Positions 11,392 through 23,814 of a DNA stretch of 64,000 nucleotides are shown here, one piece after another. This stretch comes from Saccopteryx bilineata. Lineage: Eukaryota; Chordata; Mammalia; Chiroptera; Emballonuridae. The position numbers and the translations under genes are program-made. The notes below the pieces were generated by a model. The model saw only the letters and a list, made by a program, of their open reading frames with translations, was not told the DNA's origin and did not search any database. Where the stretch lies: the NCBI RefSeq assembly GCF_036850765.1, contig NC_089495.1:118195033-118259032 (forward strand). Direction: 5' to 3'. Every line of letters starts with the position of its first letter. Position 1 is the first letter of the stretch.

Positions 11392-13438
11392 AGATGGAAT
11401 AATGTTTTAAGGACAGTATTTTATGTCAGATTTTCATATGGTGTGCTACAGTATTTGTAAAACATGTAACACCTGACTGTTCAGTCAGGGGCATTGACCT
11501 CTTCCCTGAGTCTGTCACATTAAAAAAATGACAACAGCCAACACCACAATAGCTATTTATTGTGAATGAATCAAAATTATACCTTTTTTTTTATCAACTC
11601 GGCAAAAACTACATTTTTTGGTGTGCTGCAAGAATACATGTGTCATGAGATGAAGGTTGAAAATCGCTGTTTTATGTCTATGCCAGGATACATGAAAAAT
11701 TCCTACTTGTTAGTGGTTGAAATACCACTACCAAATACCAGATACAAAAGCAGGGACAAGAACCACGGGAGATGCAGACAAATGAGATGCAGTCGCTGTT
11801 CTCCATGAATTTACAGCCTAAACCGAAGCTTTCTTAATCCCCACCTCTATCTGTCAAACTCAGAGTATCTTTCATTTGCCTAAATTTCGGAATTCCACAA
11901 AATATTTCTTTTGAATGAAGGGCTCCATTTCTCTCTCTTTTTTAAGGAACCGTGATCAAGTTAAAGAGGCTGTTTCCTCAGAATAGTTATATATTTCCCC
12001 CTTTATTTTAGGACTGGAAGGAAATTTAAATGGAATTGAGAATTTACATTTTCAGAGATTTTCCTGGATTTCATCTTAGTTTTTTTTCCTCACTAGCCTT
12101 CCTTAGCTCCTTTCTAATAGATAATATATAGCAATATACAGATGTTTACAATAATTAAATTGTTCATTCTTTCTTCAGAATCAATATTTGCTACTATTTA
12201 TAAAAAAAGTTTCTATGCACATCCTGTCTAAAATAACAGCAAGGAATCTTTATTTAATACCAGTCATCTTAAGATTGTTAACCATTACCTATAGCATATT
12301 GGACTTTAAAATCATTCTGCTTTCAAAACAACATGGTTTAAGATCATTCTGTGGACCCATATGCAATGAATCCTGCTATGAGGTTTGCAGGGGAAATGAC
12401 CCAGAAGACATGTAGGTACCGTATTCTTTATTACAAACAATCAGATAACAGTACAAGTGTGCATTTGAAGGATAACTGAAACTTAGATATTATAATCAAG
12501 TACTTTTTTTATTTTGTTTTACATTAATTTGAATTCATTCTTAACATGTGCCAGGATCACCTAAGCTTGTCATACAGTTCAGCTGTTAAATCATAACGGG
12601 AAGACAAAATTTGGAATGCATGTTATATATTGCTTTACTAAATATAAGTACCAATATTCAGGACACATTAAAGTTAAACAGGTGCTTAAAATCTAGCAAG
12701 TGATAGTATGAAATGTTTGTGGTGGTATGGCATTCAGTTCCTTAGAAGAAAATGAAACGAGGATTCTAAGTTCTAGGTTGTTTCCTAGCTTTCCTGACTT
12801 ATACTGAGTATAAAAAATAATAAAACACAAAGTCAGTATGTTGAACAATGACCTCTTTATAATCCAAGGCACTGGCAGATATTAAAATACCATCTAATAC
12901 TTTCTACATCTGATTTGGTTTAACCAGGAGAAAAATAGCAACAACAAGAAAACAGTCCTGAACAGCAGGATAAATGTCCTGGGTCTTGTGAGCAGGTCAA
13001 ACCTTGTCACTTTCTATTGCACAGCCCTCGTCCAGGCGACCTTGAACGTGCTCAGCATCGGTGAGACAGTCAGTGGCTTCGCAGGTCCACTTTGCCAGTC
13101 ACCCTAGGAAAGAAGGCTCTTCCATCCTTTAGGATTGTCTGCTTCAAGGAATGAGTGCAGATGAGCACATTTCTAGGTCTAAAATCAAATACTGCATTAC
13201 AGCTTTTGACAACTAGCAAAAAAAGGCTGATTAAAGTGTGACTATGTTACAATGACTGAAGGGTTAACTTCTCATCAGTTCTGAATTCTCTGAATTACAC
13301 ACAGATCTGAATAAAGGCTTTTGGTTGAGACATGACCGATGATGCGTATGTACCATTTTAATAATTTTTTTTTCCAAAAAAATAATTCAGGTTCATTAGA
13401 ATATTTTGTCCTGGCTTCCCAAAGCTCTCTAAAAATCT

Positions 13439-13511
13439 TGCTCACAAAAATTAGGGGATATTTTATCACTTCATATTCACTTTTTGAAATATTCCCTAAT
13501 TTTTGTGAGCA
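13439..13511. mobile_element. Palindromic MITE, copy 1
   Basis: A short fold-back element with arms TGCTCACAAAAATTAGGGG and the inverted counterpart at 13490-13511. It is nearly the same sequence as the copy at 13844. The left flank lacks the TA seen in copy 2. Confidence 0.85.
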
Positions 13512-13843
13512 GTATAGAAGAAAAGTAGCGTTTATCCAAGGAAGCCTTCACCCATGACCTGATTTCTCAGAAGAAAAGGGAAATAAGCTTCAAAATAAGA
13601 GATAAGATATCAATTGCATTTTTTTTAAGCTGAAGAAAGAGGGCGTGCTTTGTTTTGTGTCATGAGTCCTGGACTTGGAGATGGCTACACAACAGGGCAG
13701 GACTGTCTCGGGTTCACATTTGATTCCACAGCTCCTGACATTGGACCTGGAACATACACGTGCACAATACATAGGTGATGCACCAATAAACAGGCTTTTC
13801 TAAACACTAAACGGGCCACCTAGTCTTTATGTACAATGTAGTA

Positions 13844-13918
13844 TACTGCTCACAAAAATTAGGGGATATTTTATCATTTCATTCATTTTTTAAATAACCC
13901 TAATTTTTGTGAGCTGTA
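13844..13918. mobile_element. Palindromic MITE, copy 2, with TA duplication
   Basis: A 75-bp element with ends TACTGCTCACAAAAATTAGG and its inverted copy, flanked by TA on both sides. Size and TA target suggest a mariner-derived MITE comparable to primate MADE1. Confidence 0.85.
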
Positions 13919-14497
13919 TATTTATCTTCTATTGTATATACGAAAGTTTCTATCAGATAACACTAATTACAAGAGGTGACTAGTAGCTCACTCATTTTCA
14001 CACAATCATTTCTACCATGAATACAATTTAGTAAGAAACAACTACCATGTCCTCTAATGCTAGAGACAGTTGAGACAGAATGTATAAATGACACTCTTAG
14101 ATGACTGAAGTCCCAGCTACTACAAACATAATTTCCTTCTTAAATTACACATTTTTAAGAGGGTGTGAGACATTTTCCCCAAGCAACGCAGTCTTTAGTG
14201 GATAGGACTTCTTTATACATATTTGAGAGTACATAGGAATTTGGGGGATTTTCCTCTTTATTATCCAAGGATAACTAAGCACAGCTTTTTAACACTGTGT
14301 ATCCAGTACCACTGTTCCCCAGAAATTATAGAGGTTAGGAAATTATCACTTGGCAAGTTATTTCCAGGGATGAGACTTTATAAGAGGTCCCATATTTGAC
14401 CAGTAGATAATTCACTCAATAGAGACAATAAGTTAAATTATTCACAAATTTGATCCCAGCAGTGTGTCTTGATTTTCTCAAATGTCTTCACCATTGT

Positions 14498-14596
14498 CAT
14501 AGTAGCCTATAAGTATCGATAGTTAATCTTTGTCAACAGGTGAGGAAAGTCATAGTAGCCTATAAATAGTTCATCTTTGTCAACAGGTGAGGAAAA
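14498..14596. repeat. Two-unit tandem duplication (about 50 bp)
   Basis: CATAGTAGCCTATAA then TCTTTGTCAACAGGTGAGGA occur at 14498-14550 and again at 14551-14596. The second unit lacks several bases. Confidence 0.9.
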
Positions 14597-15433
14597 TAGG
14601 GCAGGAGGGTCCTCACCTAGAGACTTTTAACATAGGAATGTGAGAAGGTGTAAGTAAACGTGATGCTTTTGTCCAACCCTCCCGTTTTACCTGGGGCTTC
14701 ACACGGGTCACACTTGGGTGGTCTCAGCGCTCCATGTGCAGACCCGGAAGTCTGCGGACCACCTGCATCCACAGCCAACAAACGGGCACGGGTTTGCTGT
14801 GTGGAGAGCAGGAGTCCCCTCGGGGGATTCTGGGACTCAGTTCTGGTCTTACCTTGCGACTTCGCAACAGAGCTCATTTCATGCCTTTCTCATATTTATC
14901 TTGCCGTGGTGGATCATGTGGCAGCGTGACTTCAGCTTCACGGTTTTCTCGATTCCAATCAGTTAAATTTGTATAAAGTGAACTGTTAATATCAGCACAA
15001 ATGTCCAGCTATATGTATCTCAACTTCAGATATAAAGCTTATGTGGCTTATCTAAGAGTGTCATTTGCCCTAGTAAACAGTTTCAGTATTTTTCTGGTAG
15101 GGCTACACAGCATGCCTTAAATGACATGGCTGACAGAAGCAGCCTTTTATTCTGTCAACACCCAACACTATTGACAGAGGTACCTTTGTTTCCTGCCACA
15201 AATAAGCTGCTGCTGCTTCCATCACAGGCATGAAAACCTGTTTTTTCTAACTGTATTGCACTGGCATCAGGCTAACTAGAAAGCACAAAACAAGTGGCGA
15301 TAAAACAGATGAATAGTACATATTATATGTACACATACACTCAGACACTGTTGTTAGCTGCTTATCTGGAATGGCATAAGCCACTGCCTGCAATAGCATC
15401 TATTCTACGGAAGTGTGGATTCAGACCTAGCTA

Positions 15434-15649
<216 letters not shown>

Positions 15650-16109
15650 TCAGTGGACACCGAGCCCACACACCAGAACAGCTCTGGGGATCAGACAGAA
15701 CACACCTCCACCTTCCAGTAAGTATAGGACAACCTGCATCAACCAGACTCTTAAGATGAGCCCAAATCAACACCTTGTCTCTGGGTTCACAACTAAATAC
15801 ACAGACCTAGACCTGGTCTGGGCTCTGGTCACTGGCAAATCATTCTCCCTTCCACAAGGGAGGAAAGTTGACTTGATGTTCACCTCCTTAAGGCTAATGA
15901 CAATGTTTTGCACAGAATGGTAACCGCAGACTTGTGATGGATCTGAAAGTTGGAAAGGGAAGACTAGAGAGTGCTGTTGTTAGGGATTGATTAACAAAGC
16001 TCTTTCTCCTCTCTCTCTGGCTCACTTTTGGCAATTTCCTATTTATTACCATTCACAAGAGAGGCAGCAAATAAAGAAGGAAATAGTGGCCAGATAAATA
16101 AGTTTGTGT

Positions 16110-16275
16110 ATTTTTCACCCTAGGTGAGTAGTTCAGTTGGTTAAAGTGTCGTCCTGTCATGCCAAGGCTGTGGGTTTGATTTCTAGTCAGGATACAAAGA
16201 GAACCAATGTGTGCATAAATGGGTGGAGCAACAAATTGATGCTTCTCTTTCTCTCTATTATCAAGTAAAATTTTA
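16110..16275 (+). mobile_element. Old tRNA-derived SINE
   Basis: A diverged tRNA-like head ('GAGTAGTTCAGTTGGTTAAA', 'GGTTTGATTTCTAGTCAGG') is followed by 'TGATGCTTCTCTTTCTCTC'. It is an older relative of the other SINEs in the window. Confidence 0.65.
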
Positions 16276-16309
16276 AAGAAGGATAAAGTCTTCAAAAGAG
16301 TTTGTATAA

Positions 16310-16708
16310 GGCCCTGGCCGGTTGGCTCAGTGGTAGAGCGTCGGCCTGGCGTGCAGAAGTCCCGGGTTCGATTCCCGGCTAGGGCACACAGGAGAAGCGC
16401 CCATCGGCTTCTCCACCCCTCCCCCTCTCCTTCCTCTCTGTCTCTCTCTTCCCCTCCCGCAGCCGAGGCTCCATTGGAGCAAAGATGGCCCGGGCGCTGG
16501 GGATGGCTCCTTGGCCTCTGCCCCAGGCACTAGAGTGGCTCTGGTCGCAACAGAGCGACGCCCCAGAGGGGCAGAGCATAGCCCCCTGGTGGGCAGAGCG
16601 TCGCCCCCTGGTGGGCGTGCCGGGTGGATCCCGGTTGGGCGCATGCAGGAGTCTGTCTGACTGTATCTCCCCGTTTCCAGCTTCAGAAAAATACAAAAAA
16701 AAAAAAAA
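16310..16708 (+). mobile_element. Full-length Ves/Rhin-type SINE
   Basis: The head is GCCCTGGCCGGTTGGCTCAG with tRNA A- and B-box-like sequences (GGTTCGATTCC). The long body includes repeated 'GCCCCCTGGTGGGC' units and ends in an A-tail. AGAGTTTGTATA precedes the head and follows the A-tail, giving the target duplication. Confidence 0.93.
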
Positions 16709-16779
16709 AAGAGTTTGTATATTTTTCTATCACGTCATTTTGCTATACATCAATGAAAAGATATTTTTAAAATGAGAGA

Positions 16780-17857
16780 AGACAAGATGGCGCTGGAGTA
16801 GGCAGACGTACCAACATCCACCTCCCAGAACTAAAGTGGATTACAAACTAATTTTAAGAACAATCATCTGGAAAAACCAACTTTGGACTAAACTAAGAGG
16901 ACTCTTCAACCAAGGAACACTGAAGAAGCCACACTGAGACTGCTTAGTGTATCCCAAGGTTCTCTTTACCAAGCCATAGTCACAGAGCTCCAGGGAAAAG
17001 CACCCTGGTCTCATCTCTCCAGGCAGAGGGCAACAGAAGCTCCATCTCCACACATGCTGCAGATGGCTTTTCCAGTCTACCTGAATCATTACCAGCTAGA
17101 AGTAGTGGTCATTGGGACTTGGACATGAGCTGCAAAATACAGAATTGTGACAACAATTCCAGTGCCATGCGGACTTTTCCTGGATGTGGACTTTTCCTGG
17201 ACTCCTGCTCCTTGTGACAGCTCCTAACAGACTGAACTGGGGTTGGGTTGCATTTTTCAGGGATTTGGCATGGTGTTGGGGCCAACTTGGACTTGGTGAA
17301 CATGTTAAGGACACTACTCTTTTATGGATTCTTGCTGTATTGGCCAAGAGTTTGCTTAAAAGCTTTAATCACTGCAAAAAAAAAAAAAAAAATAGAAGAT
17401 TGGCTAAAGAAGATGTGGCACATATACACCATGGTATACTATTCAGCCATAAGAAATGATGACATCGGATCACTTACAACAAAATGGTGGGATCTTGATA
17501 ACATTATATGGAGTGAAATAAGTAAAATAAGTAAATCAGAAAAAAACAAGAACTGCAGGATTCCATACATTGGTGGGACATAAAAACGAGACTAAGAGAC
17601 ATGGACAAGAGTGTGGTGGTTATGGGGGTCGGGGGGAGGGAAGGAGGGAGAGGGGGAGGGAAGGAGGGAGAGGGGGAGGGGGTGGGGGAGGGGCACAAAG
17701 AAAACTAGATAGAAGATGACGGAGGACAATCTGACTGGATGATGGGTATGCAACAGAATTGAATGACAAGATAACCTGGACATGTTTTCTTTGAATATAT
17801 GTACCCTGATTTATTGATGTCACCCCAGTAAAATGAAAATTTATTTATAAAAAAAAC
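16780..17857 (+). mobile_element. Chimeric retroelement: L1 5' end + ERV env fragment + L1 3' end
   Basis: The insertion is bounded by the direct repeat AATGAGAGA (16771-16779 and 17858-17866). Three parts are visible. (1) About 16780-17095 resembles the 5' end of the L1 at 54577 ('AGATGGCGCTGGAGTAGGC'). (2) About 17096-17375 matches, base for base over long runs, the - strand of the ERV env tail at 52405-52685 (shared words such as GTGCCATGCGGACTTTTCCT and TGGGGTTGGGTTGCAT). (3) An A-run (17376-17391) is followed by the end of L1 ORF2 and its G-rich 3' UTR to 17857. ORF1 and nearly all of ORF2 are absent, so it is non-autonomous. Confidence 0.85.
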
Positions 17858-18842
17858 AATGAGAGATTCAGTCAAGCAAATTAGTTTTGTTATTGGGAAC
17901 ACTGATTCTCTGTGGAGTTATTTAAAAGCTGGATTTCAAACACTGTGCTCCCTAATCACACTTTACATCTGTGACCAGGAACTTCAATGCCACTTGGAAA
18001 TCAGAGCAAACTCCCCTAGGCCCTTCACTGTCTCATGCCCCAAATGACAACCTCACCTCCTCCCCCAGCCTGCTTACAACAGATTTTTATCTTTCCTATT
18101 TTAATGAGAAAAAAATGAAATAGAAGAGAATACGTACAGCACCTGCATCTACAGACTTGGCCTTTTTTCTTCTGATTATAAATAATGTTTCCAAACGAGC
18201 CAGTCCATCTACTTGTGCATAAGACTCACTCACCTCTCTGGGGACAGCAATGCAGAAACCCCACTCTCTCTGCAATCTTTTCCTTTCTATCAGGTCATTT
18301 CCATCCACGTACAAACAGGCTGAAATAGCTCCCATCTTCAAAATACTCCTCTGGTCTACCACAACCACCAATTACTGTCCTCTGTGTTTGGTCCCCTTTC
18401 AAGCAAAAAACCTCAAAAACAGTCAACTGCTCCAGCCGTCTCAATTCCTCTCCTTCCATTTTCTCTCAAATCCACCTGATCCATGTTTTACCCCAGCCTT
18501 CAACAAAACTTCCTGTTGAGATCAAAAAGACCTTCACATTACTCAAACTAATGACTAGCTCTCAGTCTTCTTGTCCCTGGGAAGTACTGGCTTTAGTTCA
18601 CCTCCTTTCCTCCTCAAGTACTTTTCTCTTTGCTTACAAAGGACTTTTCTTTCTTGGTTTTACAACCTCTTCGCAGGGTGCACTTTCTCGGTTTTCTTTG
18701 CTGGTTCTTTCCATTCTCCACTGTCTTTTAATGTTGAAGTGTCCTACTCTCCATCTTCTCTGTTTAGACTCAAACTGCGGGTGATCTCATCCAGGCTCAT
18801 GGAGTTCCACACTGTCCATACATGACAATTCCTAAACATTAA

Positions 18843-19208
18843 ACATTTTTTTTCTTTTCTTTTTTAAGTGAGAGGAGGAGAGACGGACATCCTCTTGCAC
18901 GTGCCCTGACTGGGATCTACCCGGTAAGCCCCCTACTGGCAATGGTTTGCCCATCTAGGGCCATAGCTCAGGAACTGAAATATTTTTAGCACCTGAAGTG
19001 AGGCTCCACAGAGTCATCCTCAGTGCCAGGGGCTGATGTGCTCAAATCAATTGGGCCATGGCTGTGGGAGGAGAAGAGAGAGAGAATGGGGATGCAGAAG
19101 GGGTGGAGAAGCAGATGGTTGCTCCTTCTGTGTGCACTGACCAGGAAGCAAACTCAGGACACTCACATGCCAGGCTGACATTCTACCATGAGCCAACTGG
19201 CCACAGCC
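18843..19208 (-). mobile_element. Ves-type SINE
   Basis: A T-rich start (reversed A-tail) is followed by 'AGTGAGAGGAGGAGAGACGG', 'TTTTTAGCACCTGAAGTGAG' and the tRNA-like head complement ending 'GAGCCAACTGGCCACAGCC'. Confidence 0.85.
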
Positions 19209-20072
19209 AACAACTCCTAAACTCATCTCCACCCCAGCCTTCTCTCTCCAAGTCCAAACTGACTTGTTCATCTAACGGCCTACTCAGTATCTCCACTTGG
19301 GTGTGTGACAAACATCTCAAAGTCAGTCTCCCAAAAACTGAACTTGTAATCTCATACCCAAACCTGATCCACCTGCATCTTCTCCATCCCAGTTGAAGAC
19401 TTTATCTATCTCCTCTCTTTTCCTGATACCCTGTATTAGATCCCACCTTCACAATACAGGTCCTTCCTCTTCTCACAACTTCTGTGGGAACTCTCCTAGT
19501 GGGAGCAACCATCATCTTTCATCTGAATATTGCAACAGTCTCCTCAATGGTCTCCTATGTCCAACCCACCTGCATAACATCTGTCCTCCACACAGCAGCC
19601 GGTGTGCCTTTAGAACCCTCAGCTCGTGAAAATCCTCTGCTCAAATCCCTGCAATGCTCCTCTTCTCTTTAGAGTAAAGGCCAGCACCCTCACAGTGGCT
19701 TACAAAGCAACAATCTGGTTCCCAGTTACGGCCCTGATCTCACCTCCCCATCATTCACCATGCTTCAGCCACATCAGCCTCCTCACTTCTACAAATTCAT
19801 GGGCCTGCTCTTGCCTCTTGCCATGGGGCTTTCCCTACCCTGTGTGTCTCTGTTCTTCCCCCAGGTATCCTTATGACTAACTCCCCTGTGGCCAGTGTCA
19901 TCTCTTCAACAAGGCTCCCTTGAACACCTTGTTAACACTTGTAATCTACCTTATCTCCCGGATCTGCAATTTCCTCTCCTGCTCTATGTTTTCTCTTCAC
20001 TTTCAATTTCTTTATCATAATTTGTATTTTAGCTGTTGTTGACTGTCTCTCCCTCCTAGAATATAAATTATT

Positions 20073-20433
20073 TTTTTCCCTTCCTTTTCCAAGTGAGAGG
20101 AGAGGAGATAGAGAGACTCCTTCATGCGCCGACAGGGATCCACCCAGCAACCCCCGTCTGGGGCCAATGCTCTGTCCATCTGGGGCCATGCTTGCATCCA
20201 AACTGAACTATATTTAGTACCTGAGGCGGAGGCTCCACAGAGCCATCCTCAGCATTCAGGGCAGATGCACTTAAACCAACTGAGCCACTGGCTGTGGAAG
20301 GGGGAGAGAGAAGGGGGAGGGCAAGGGGTGGAGAAGCAGATAGGCGCTTCTCCTGTGTGCCCTGGCCAGGAATCGAACCTGGGACATCCACACACTGAGC
20401 CGGTGCTCTACCACTGAGTCAACCAGCCAGGGT
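20073..20433 (-). mobile_element. Ves-type SINE
   Basis: Same family and orientation as the copy at 18843. It ends with the reversed tRNA-like head 'GAGTCAACCAGCCAGGGTC'. Confidence 0.88.
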
Positions 20434-20916
20434 CTGTATATGAATTTTATGAGCCATAGAGATCCTTCAGTAACCACTGATGTATTCCAGTTCCTAGAAT
20501 GGCACCTGGCCTGCCTGCTAGGTGCTCAATGAATGTGTTGACTGATGAAATGAGTCCCAGAATTAGTAAAAATTACAGCTCAAAGAGACCTTAAAGATGA
20601 TATCGTCCCTCACCTCCCCAATAGCAGCCACCACTGTTGAGTCATCTATAATTTATTTTTATTTTTAAAACTTCTAATGCTGTGTTTTACTCAATAGTTC
20701 CAAAAGGTTATCGTATATAAATATGAAATCAACATCAAATTATCAATGAAATATTTTATATTTTTTACATGCGCTATTTTTTTTCCTCCGTTTTATGGCG
20801 ATAGAACTGATACATAACATTGTGCCAATTTTAGTTTTACAACATAATGATTTGGTGTCTGTATATATTGCAAAATGATGACCATAATAAGTTTAGTTAG
20901 GGTCTATCCTCTCCAG

Positions 20917-21340
20917 CCTGGCCTGGTGGTGGTGCAGTGGATAGAGCATTGGATTGGGATGTAGAGGACCCAGGTTCGAAACCCTGAGGTCACCAGCTTG
21001 AGCAAGGGCTCATCCAGCTTCAGCATGAGCTCATCAGCTTGAGTGCGGGGTTGCCGGCTTGAGCGTGGGATCATAGACATGACCTCATGGTCGCTGGCTT
21101 GAGCCCAAAGGTCACTGGCTTGAAGCCCAAAGTCTCTGGCTTGAGCCCAAGGTCATTGGCCTGATCAAGGGGTCACTTTCTCTGCTGTAGCACGCCCCCC
21201 CCCCCAAATCAGGGCACATATGAGAAAGCAATCAATGAACAACTAAGGAGCCACAACAAAGAATTGATGATTCTCATCTCTCTCCCTTCCTGTCTGTTCC
21301 TATCTGTCCCTCTGACTCTCTCTGTCAAAAAACAAAACAA
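20917..21340 (+). mobile_element. SINE with repeated GGCTTGAGC units (first half of a dimer)
   Basis: The head is 'GTGGTGCAGTGGATAGAGCA' with B box 'GGTTCGAAACC'. A run of 'GGCTTGAGC'-type units follows, then 'GAGAAAGCAATCAATGAACA'. It ends in an A-rich link leading straight into the next SINE. The left target duplication ATCCTCTCCAG is at 20906-20916. Confidence 0.9.
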
Positions 21341-21750
21341 CGCCCTGGCCGGTTGGCTCAGCAGTCGAGCGTCGGCCTGGTGTGCGGAAGTCCAGCGTTC
21401 GATTCCCGGCCAGGGCACATAGGAGAAGCGTCTATCTGCTTCTCCACCCCTCCTCCTCTCCTTCCTCTCTGTCTCTCTCTTCCCCTCCCGCAGCCGAGGC
21501 TCCATTGGAGCAAAGATGGCCCGGGCGCTGGGGATGGCTCCTTGGCCTCTGCCCCAGGCGCTAGAGTGGCTCTGGTAGCAACGAGCGACGCCCCTGGTGG
21601 GCAGAGCATCGCCCCCTGGTGGGCAGAGCGCCGCCCCCTGGTGGGTGTGCCAGGTGGATCCCGGTTGGGCGCATGTGGGAGTCTGTCTGACTGTCTCTCC
21701 CCGTTTCCAGCTTCAGAAAAATACAAAAAAAAACAAAAACAACAACAACA
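21341..21750 (+). mobile_element. Ves/Rhin-type SINE (second half of a dimer)
   Basis: It starts 'GCCCTGGCCGGTTGGCTCAG' immediately after the previous SINE and ends in A/CAA-rich sequence. The matching ATCCTCTCCAG at 21761-21771 closes the pair. Confidence 0.9.
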
Positions 21751-21799
21751 AAAAAAATCCATCCTCTCCAGTAGTTACATGTTTTTCATGTAATGAGAG

Positions 21800-23040
21800 T
21801 TTTAAAATTTCTTTTAAACTAATATCTGTAGTTACATTTGCTGAGGATTTTTAAAGTCCCTGCAATATTAGGCATAGTTCATCTTTTTGTGAATTCTGCA
21901 GCTCTATGATTTAAATGTTGTGTATCTGATAAAAACATCTAGTTGATTTTAAGAAAATCAGATTTCTATGCAAGTGTGTGTGTGTGCGCGTGCGCGGGCA
22001 CGCATAAGAAGTATATATTATAGTGAAATAATTACCTGAGACATTGGTATTTCACCTTAATTTTAAAAACAAACATCTGGAAAAGTAACTACAATTCAAA
22101 TAATTGTTTGTCGATGGCAATTTCGTGCCCTCTGCTGGCTCTGAAGCATCAGACCGTTTGAAAAAATTTCCAGATATCAGTTAACTGTCTTATAATGCAA
22201 AAATGCTTTTTATAGCTTACCAGTAAAATTCTAATAAAACTGCTTTGTCATCATGAAAGAGAAATGGTTTCAAGGAGCCACTTTTTAAACTGGAAACTGT
22301 ATTCTTGATTTTTATTTTTTTTAAATTACTAGAATTAAAAATACAGTAAAAATATAATGAATTTAGAAAAACAGGACAATTATTTTTCATGGTCATTTTA
22401 ATGAATAAATTGTACTTTGGAAAAAAACCTAGAAAAAGCCGTATTTACTCCTTAGCTGGATACGTGACAATGTGAGGCCCAGGTCAATACACCCTGGTAG
22501 TCTGATCAATAATCTGGGACTCTGAAGTATTACTATTATTTGCAATAACTGTGGAAGAGGTGAAACAGCAGATGACGAAACTGAGGACTTCAGCTTCGGT
22601 GTGCAAATCCAGTCCTAACTTCCTCGATTCTCCAGCCTTTGCATCAAGTTTAATAAGAACTAATTTGAGAAATTCAGTAAATGTTCATAAGCAGAACATT
22701 TGCGAGCTCTCAAAATCAATCATGGCCACCCCAGTGTTTCTCTCCCAATTTGTATATGCTTTCATGAATGCTCTTCAGTACATCATCTTGTTCTAGAGTC
22801 AGTTCTGTTTTGTAATATTTATATAAATATTTATATTTAAAATATTTGTGAATATTACCCCCTCCATTAGCCTGTATATGCTTTCTAAGAGTTAGAAGGG
22901 TCCCTGATGTCATTTGTGCCAATTCATCAACATTCGTTAAGTTACAACTGCGCCTGACCACTGGAGGGACAGAGAAGTCTTGGCAGCATTAAGTCCCAGA
23001 AAAGTGTGAAGGTCACTTTATTTGCTGCATTAAAAAAAAA
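21800..23040. other. SMAD9 intron 5 sequence
   Basis: No gene or confident repeat is seen, apart from a short alternating GT/GC run at about 21976-22003. Confidence 0.5.
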
Positions 23041-23042
23041 TC

Positions 23043-23163
23043 AGGCCTGACCTGTGGTGGCACAGTGGATAAAGCATCGACCTGGACTGCTGAGGTCGCC
23101 AGTTCGAAACCCTGGGCTTGCCTGGTCAAGGCACGTATGGAGTTGATGCTTCCTGCTCCTCCC

Positions 23164-23214
<51 letters not shown>

Positions 23215-23250
23215 CTCTAAAATTAATAAATAAAAATAATTTAAAAAAAA
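23043..23250 (+). mobile_element. Ves-type SINE with (TC)n tail
   Basis: It reads 'GGCCTGACCTGTGGTGGCAC' then 'AAACCCTGGGCTTGCCTGGT', a perfect (TC)n run at about 23166-23212, and an A-rich end. Confidence 0.9.
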
Positions 23251-23394
23251 CCCAGATAACGACTTTAAGTCGTTTTTCCTCTAAAAGTATTATGCTGAAG
23301 GACTTTTTTTATAGTTGCTAAACAAGAGAGGTCATACTCAAAGAGGAGCTCTTCCTCAACACAGCTAAACAGACTACTGAAACACACCCGTCTA

Positions 23395-23814
<420 letters not shown>

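Larger units (their letters stand above)
12410..15433 (-). other. SMAD9: Probable SMAD9 3' UTR
   Basis: This non-coding sequence lies directly after the SMAD9 stop codon. On the - strand an AATAAA at 12427-12432 would end the transcript near 12.41 kb. That gives a 3' UTR of about 3 kb, in line with the long 3' UTR of SMAD9 in other mammals. Two MITEs and a tandem duplication lie within it. The 3' end is inferred. Confidence 0.5.
18250..20560 (+). mobile_element. Ancient L2-like repeat, interrupted by two SINEs
   Basis: Diverged text such as 'TCTCCACTTGGGTGTGTGAC', 'CAAAAACTGAACTTGTAATC', 'TTGCAACAGTCTCCTCAATG' and the end 'GGTGCTCAATGAATG' recalls the mammalian L2 consensus from memory. It is split by SINEs at about 18843-19208 and 20073-20433. 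No open frame survives. The exact 5' limit is uncertain. Confidence 0.5.

Noticed and set aside
16320..16390. tRNA gene candidate with A and B boxes
   Set aside because: It is the tRNA-derived head of a SINE, part of a repeated family with an A-tail and target duplication.
21000..21170. Minisatellite of GGCTTGAGC units
   Set aside because: The units are a fixed part of the SINE body and recur in the same order in other copies.
21353..21793. Opposing open frames of 146 (+) and 134 (-) codons
   Set aside because: Both are translations of the SINE body and are not conserved proteins.
23160..23215. Possible CRISPR-like regular repeat
   Set aside because: It is a simple (TC)n tail of a SINE; CRISPR arrays do not occur in animal genomes.
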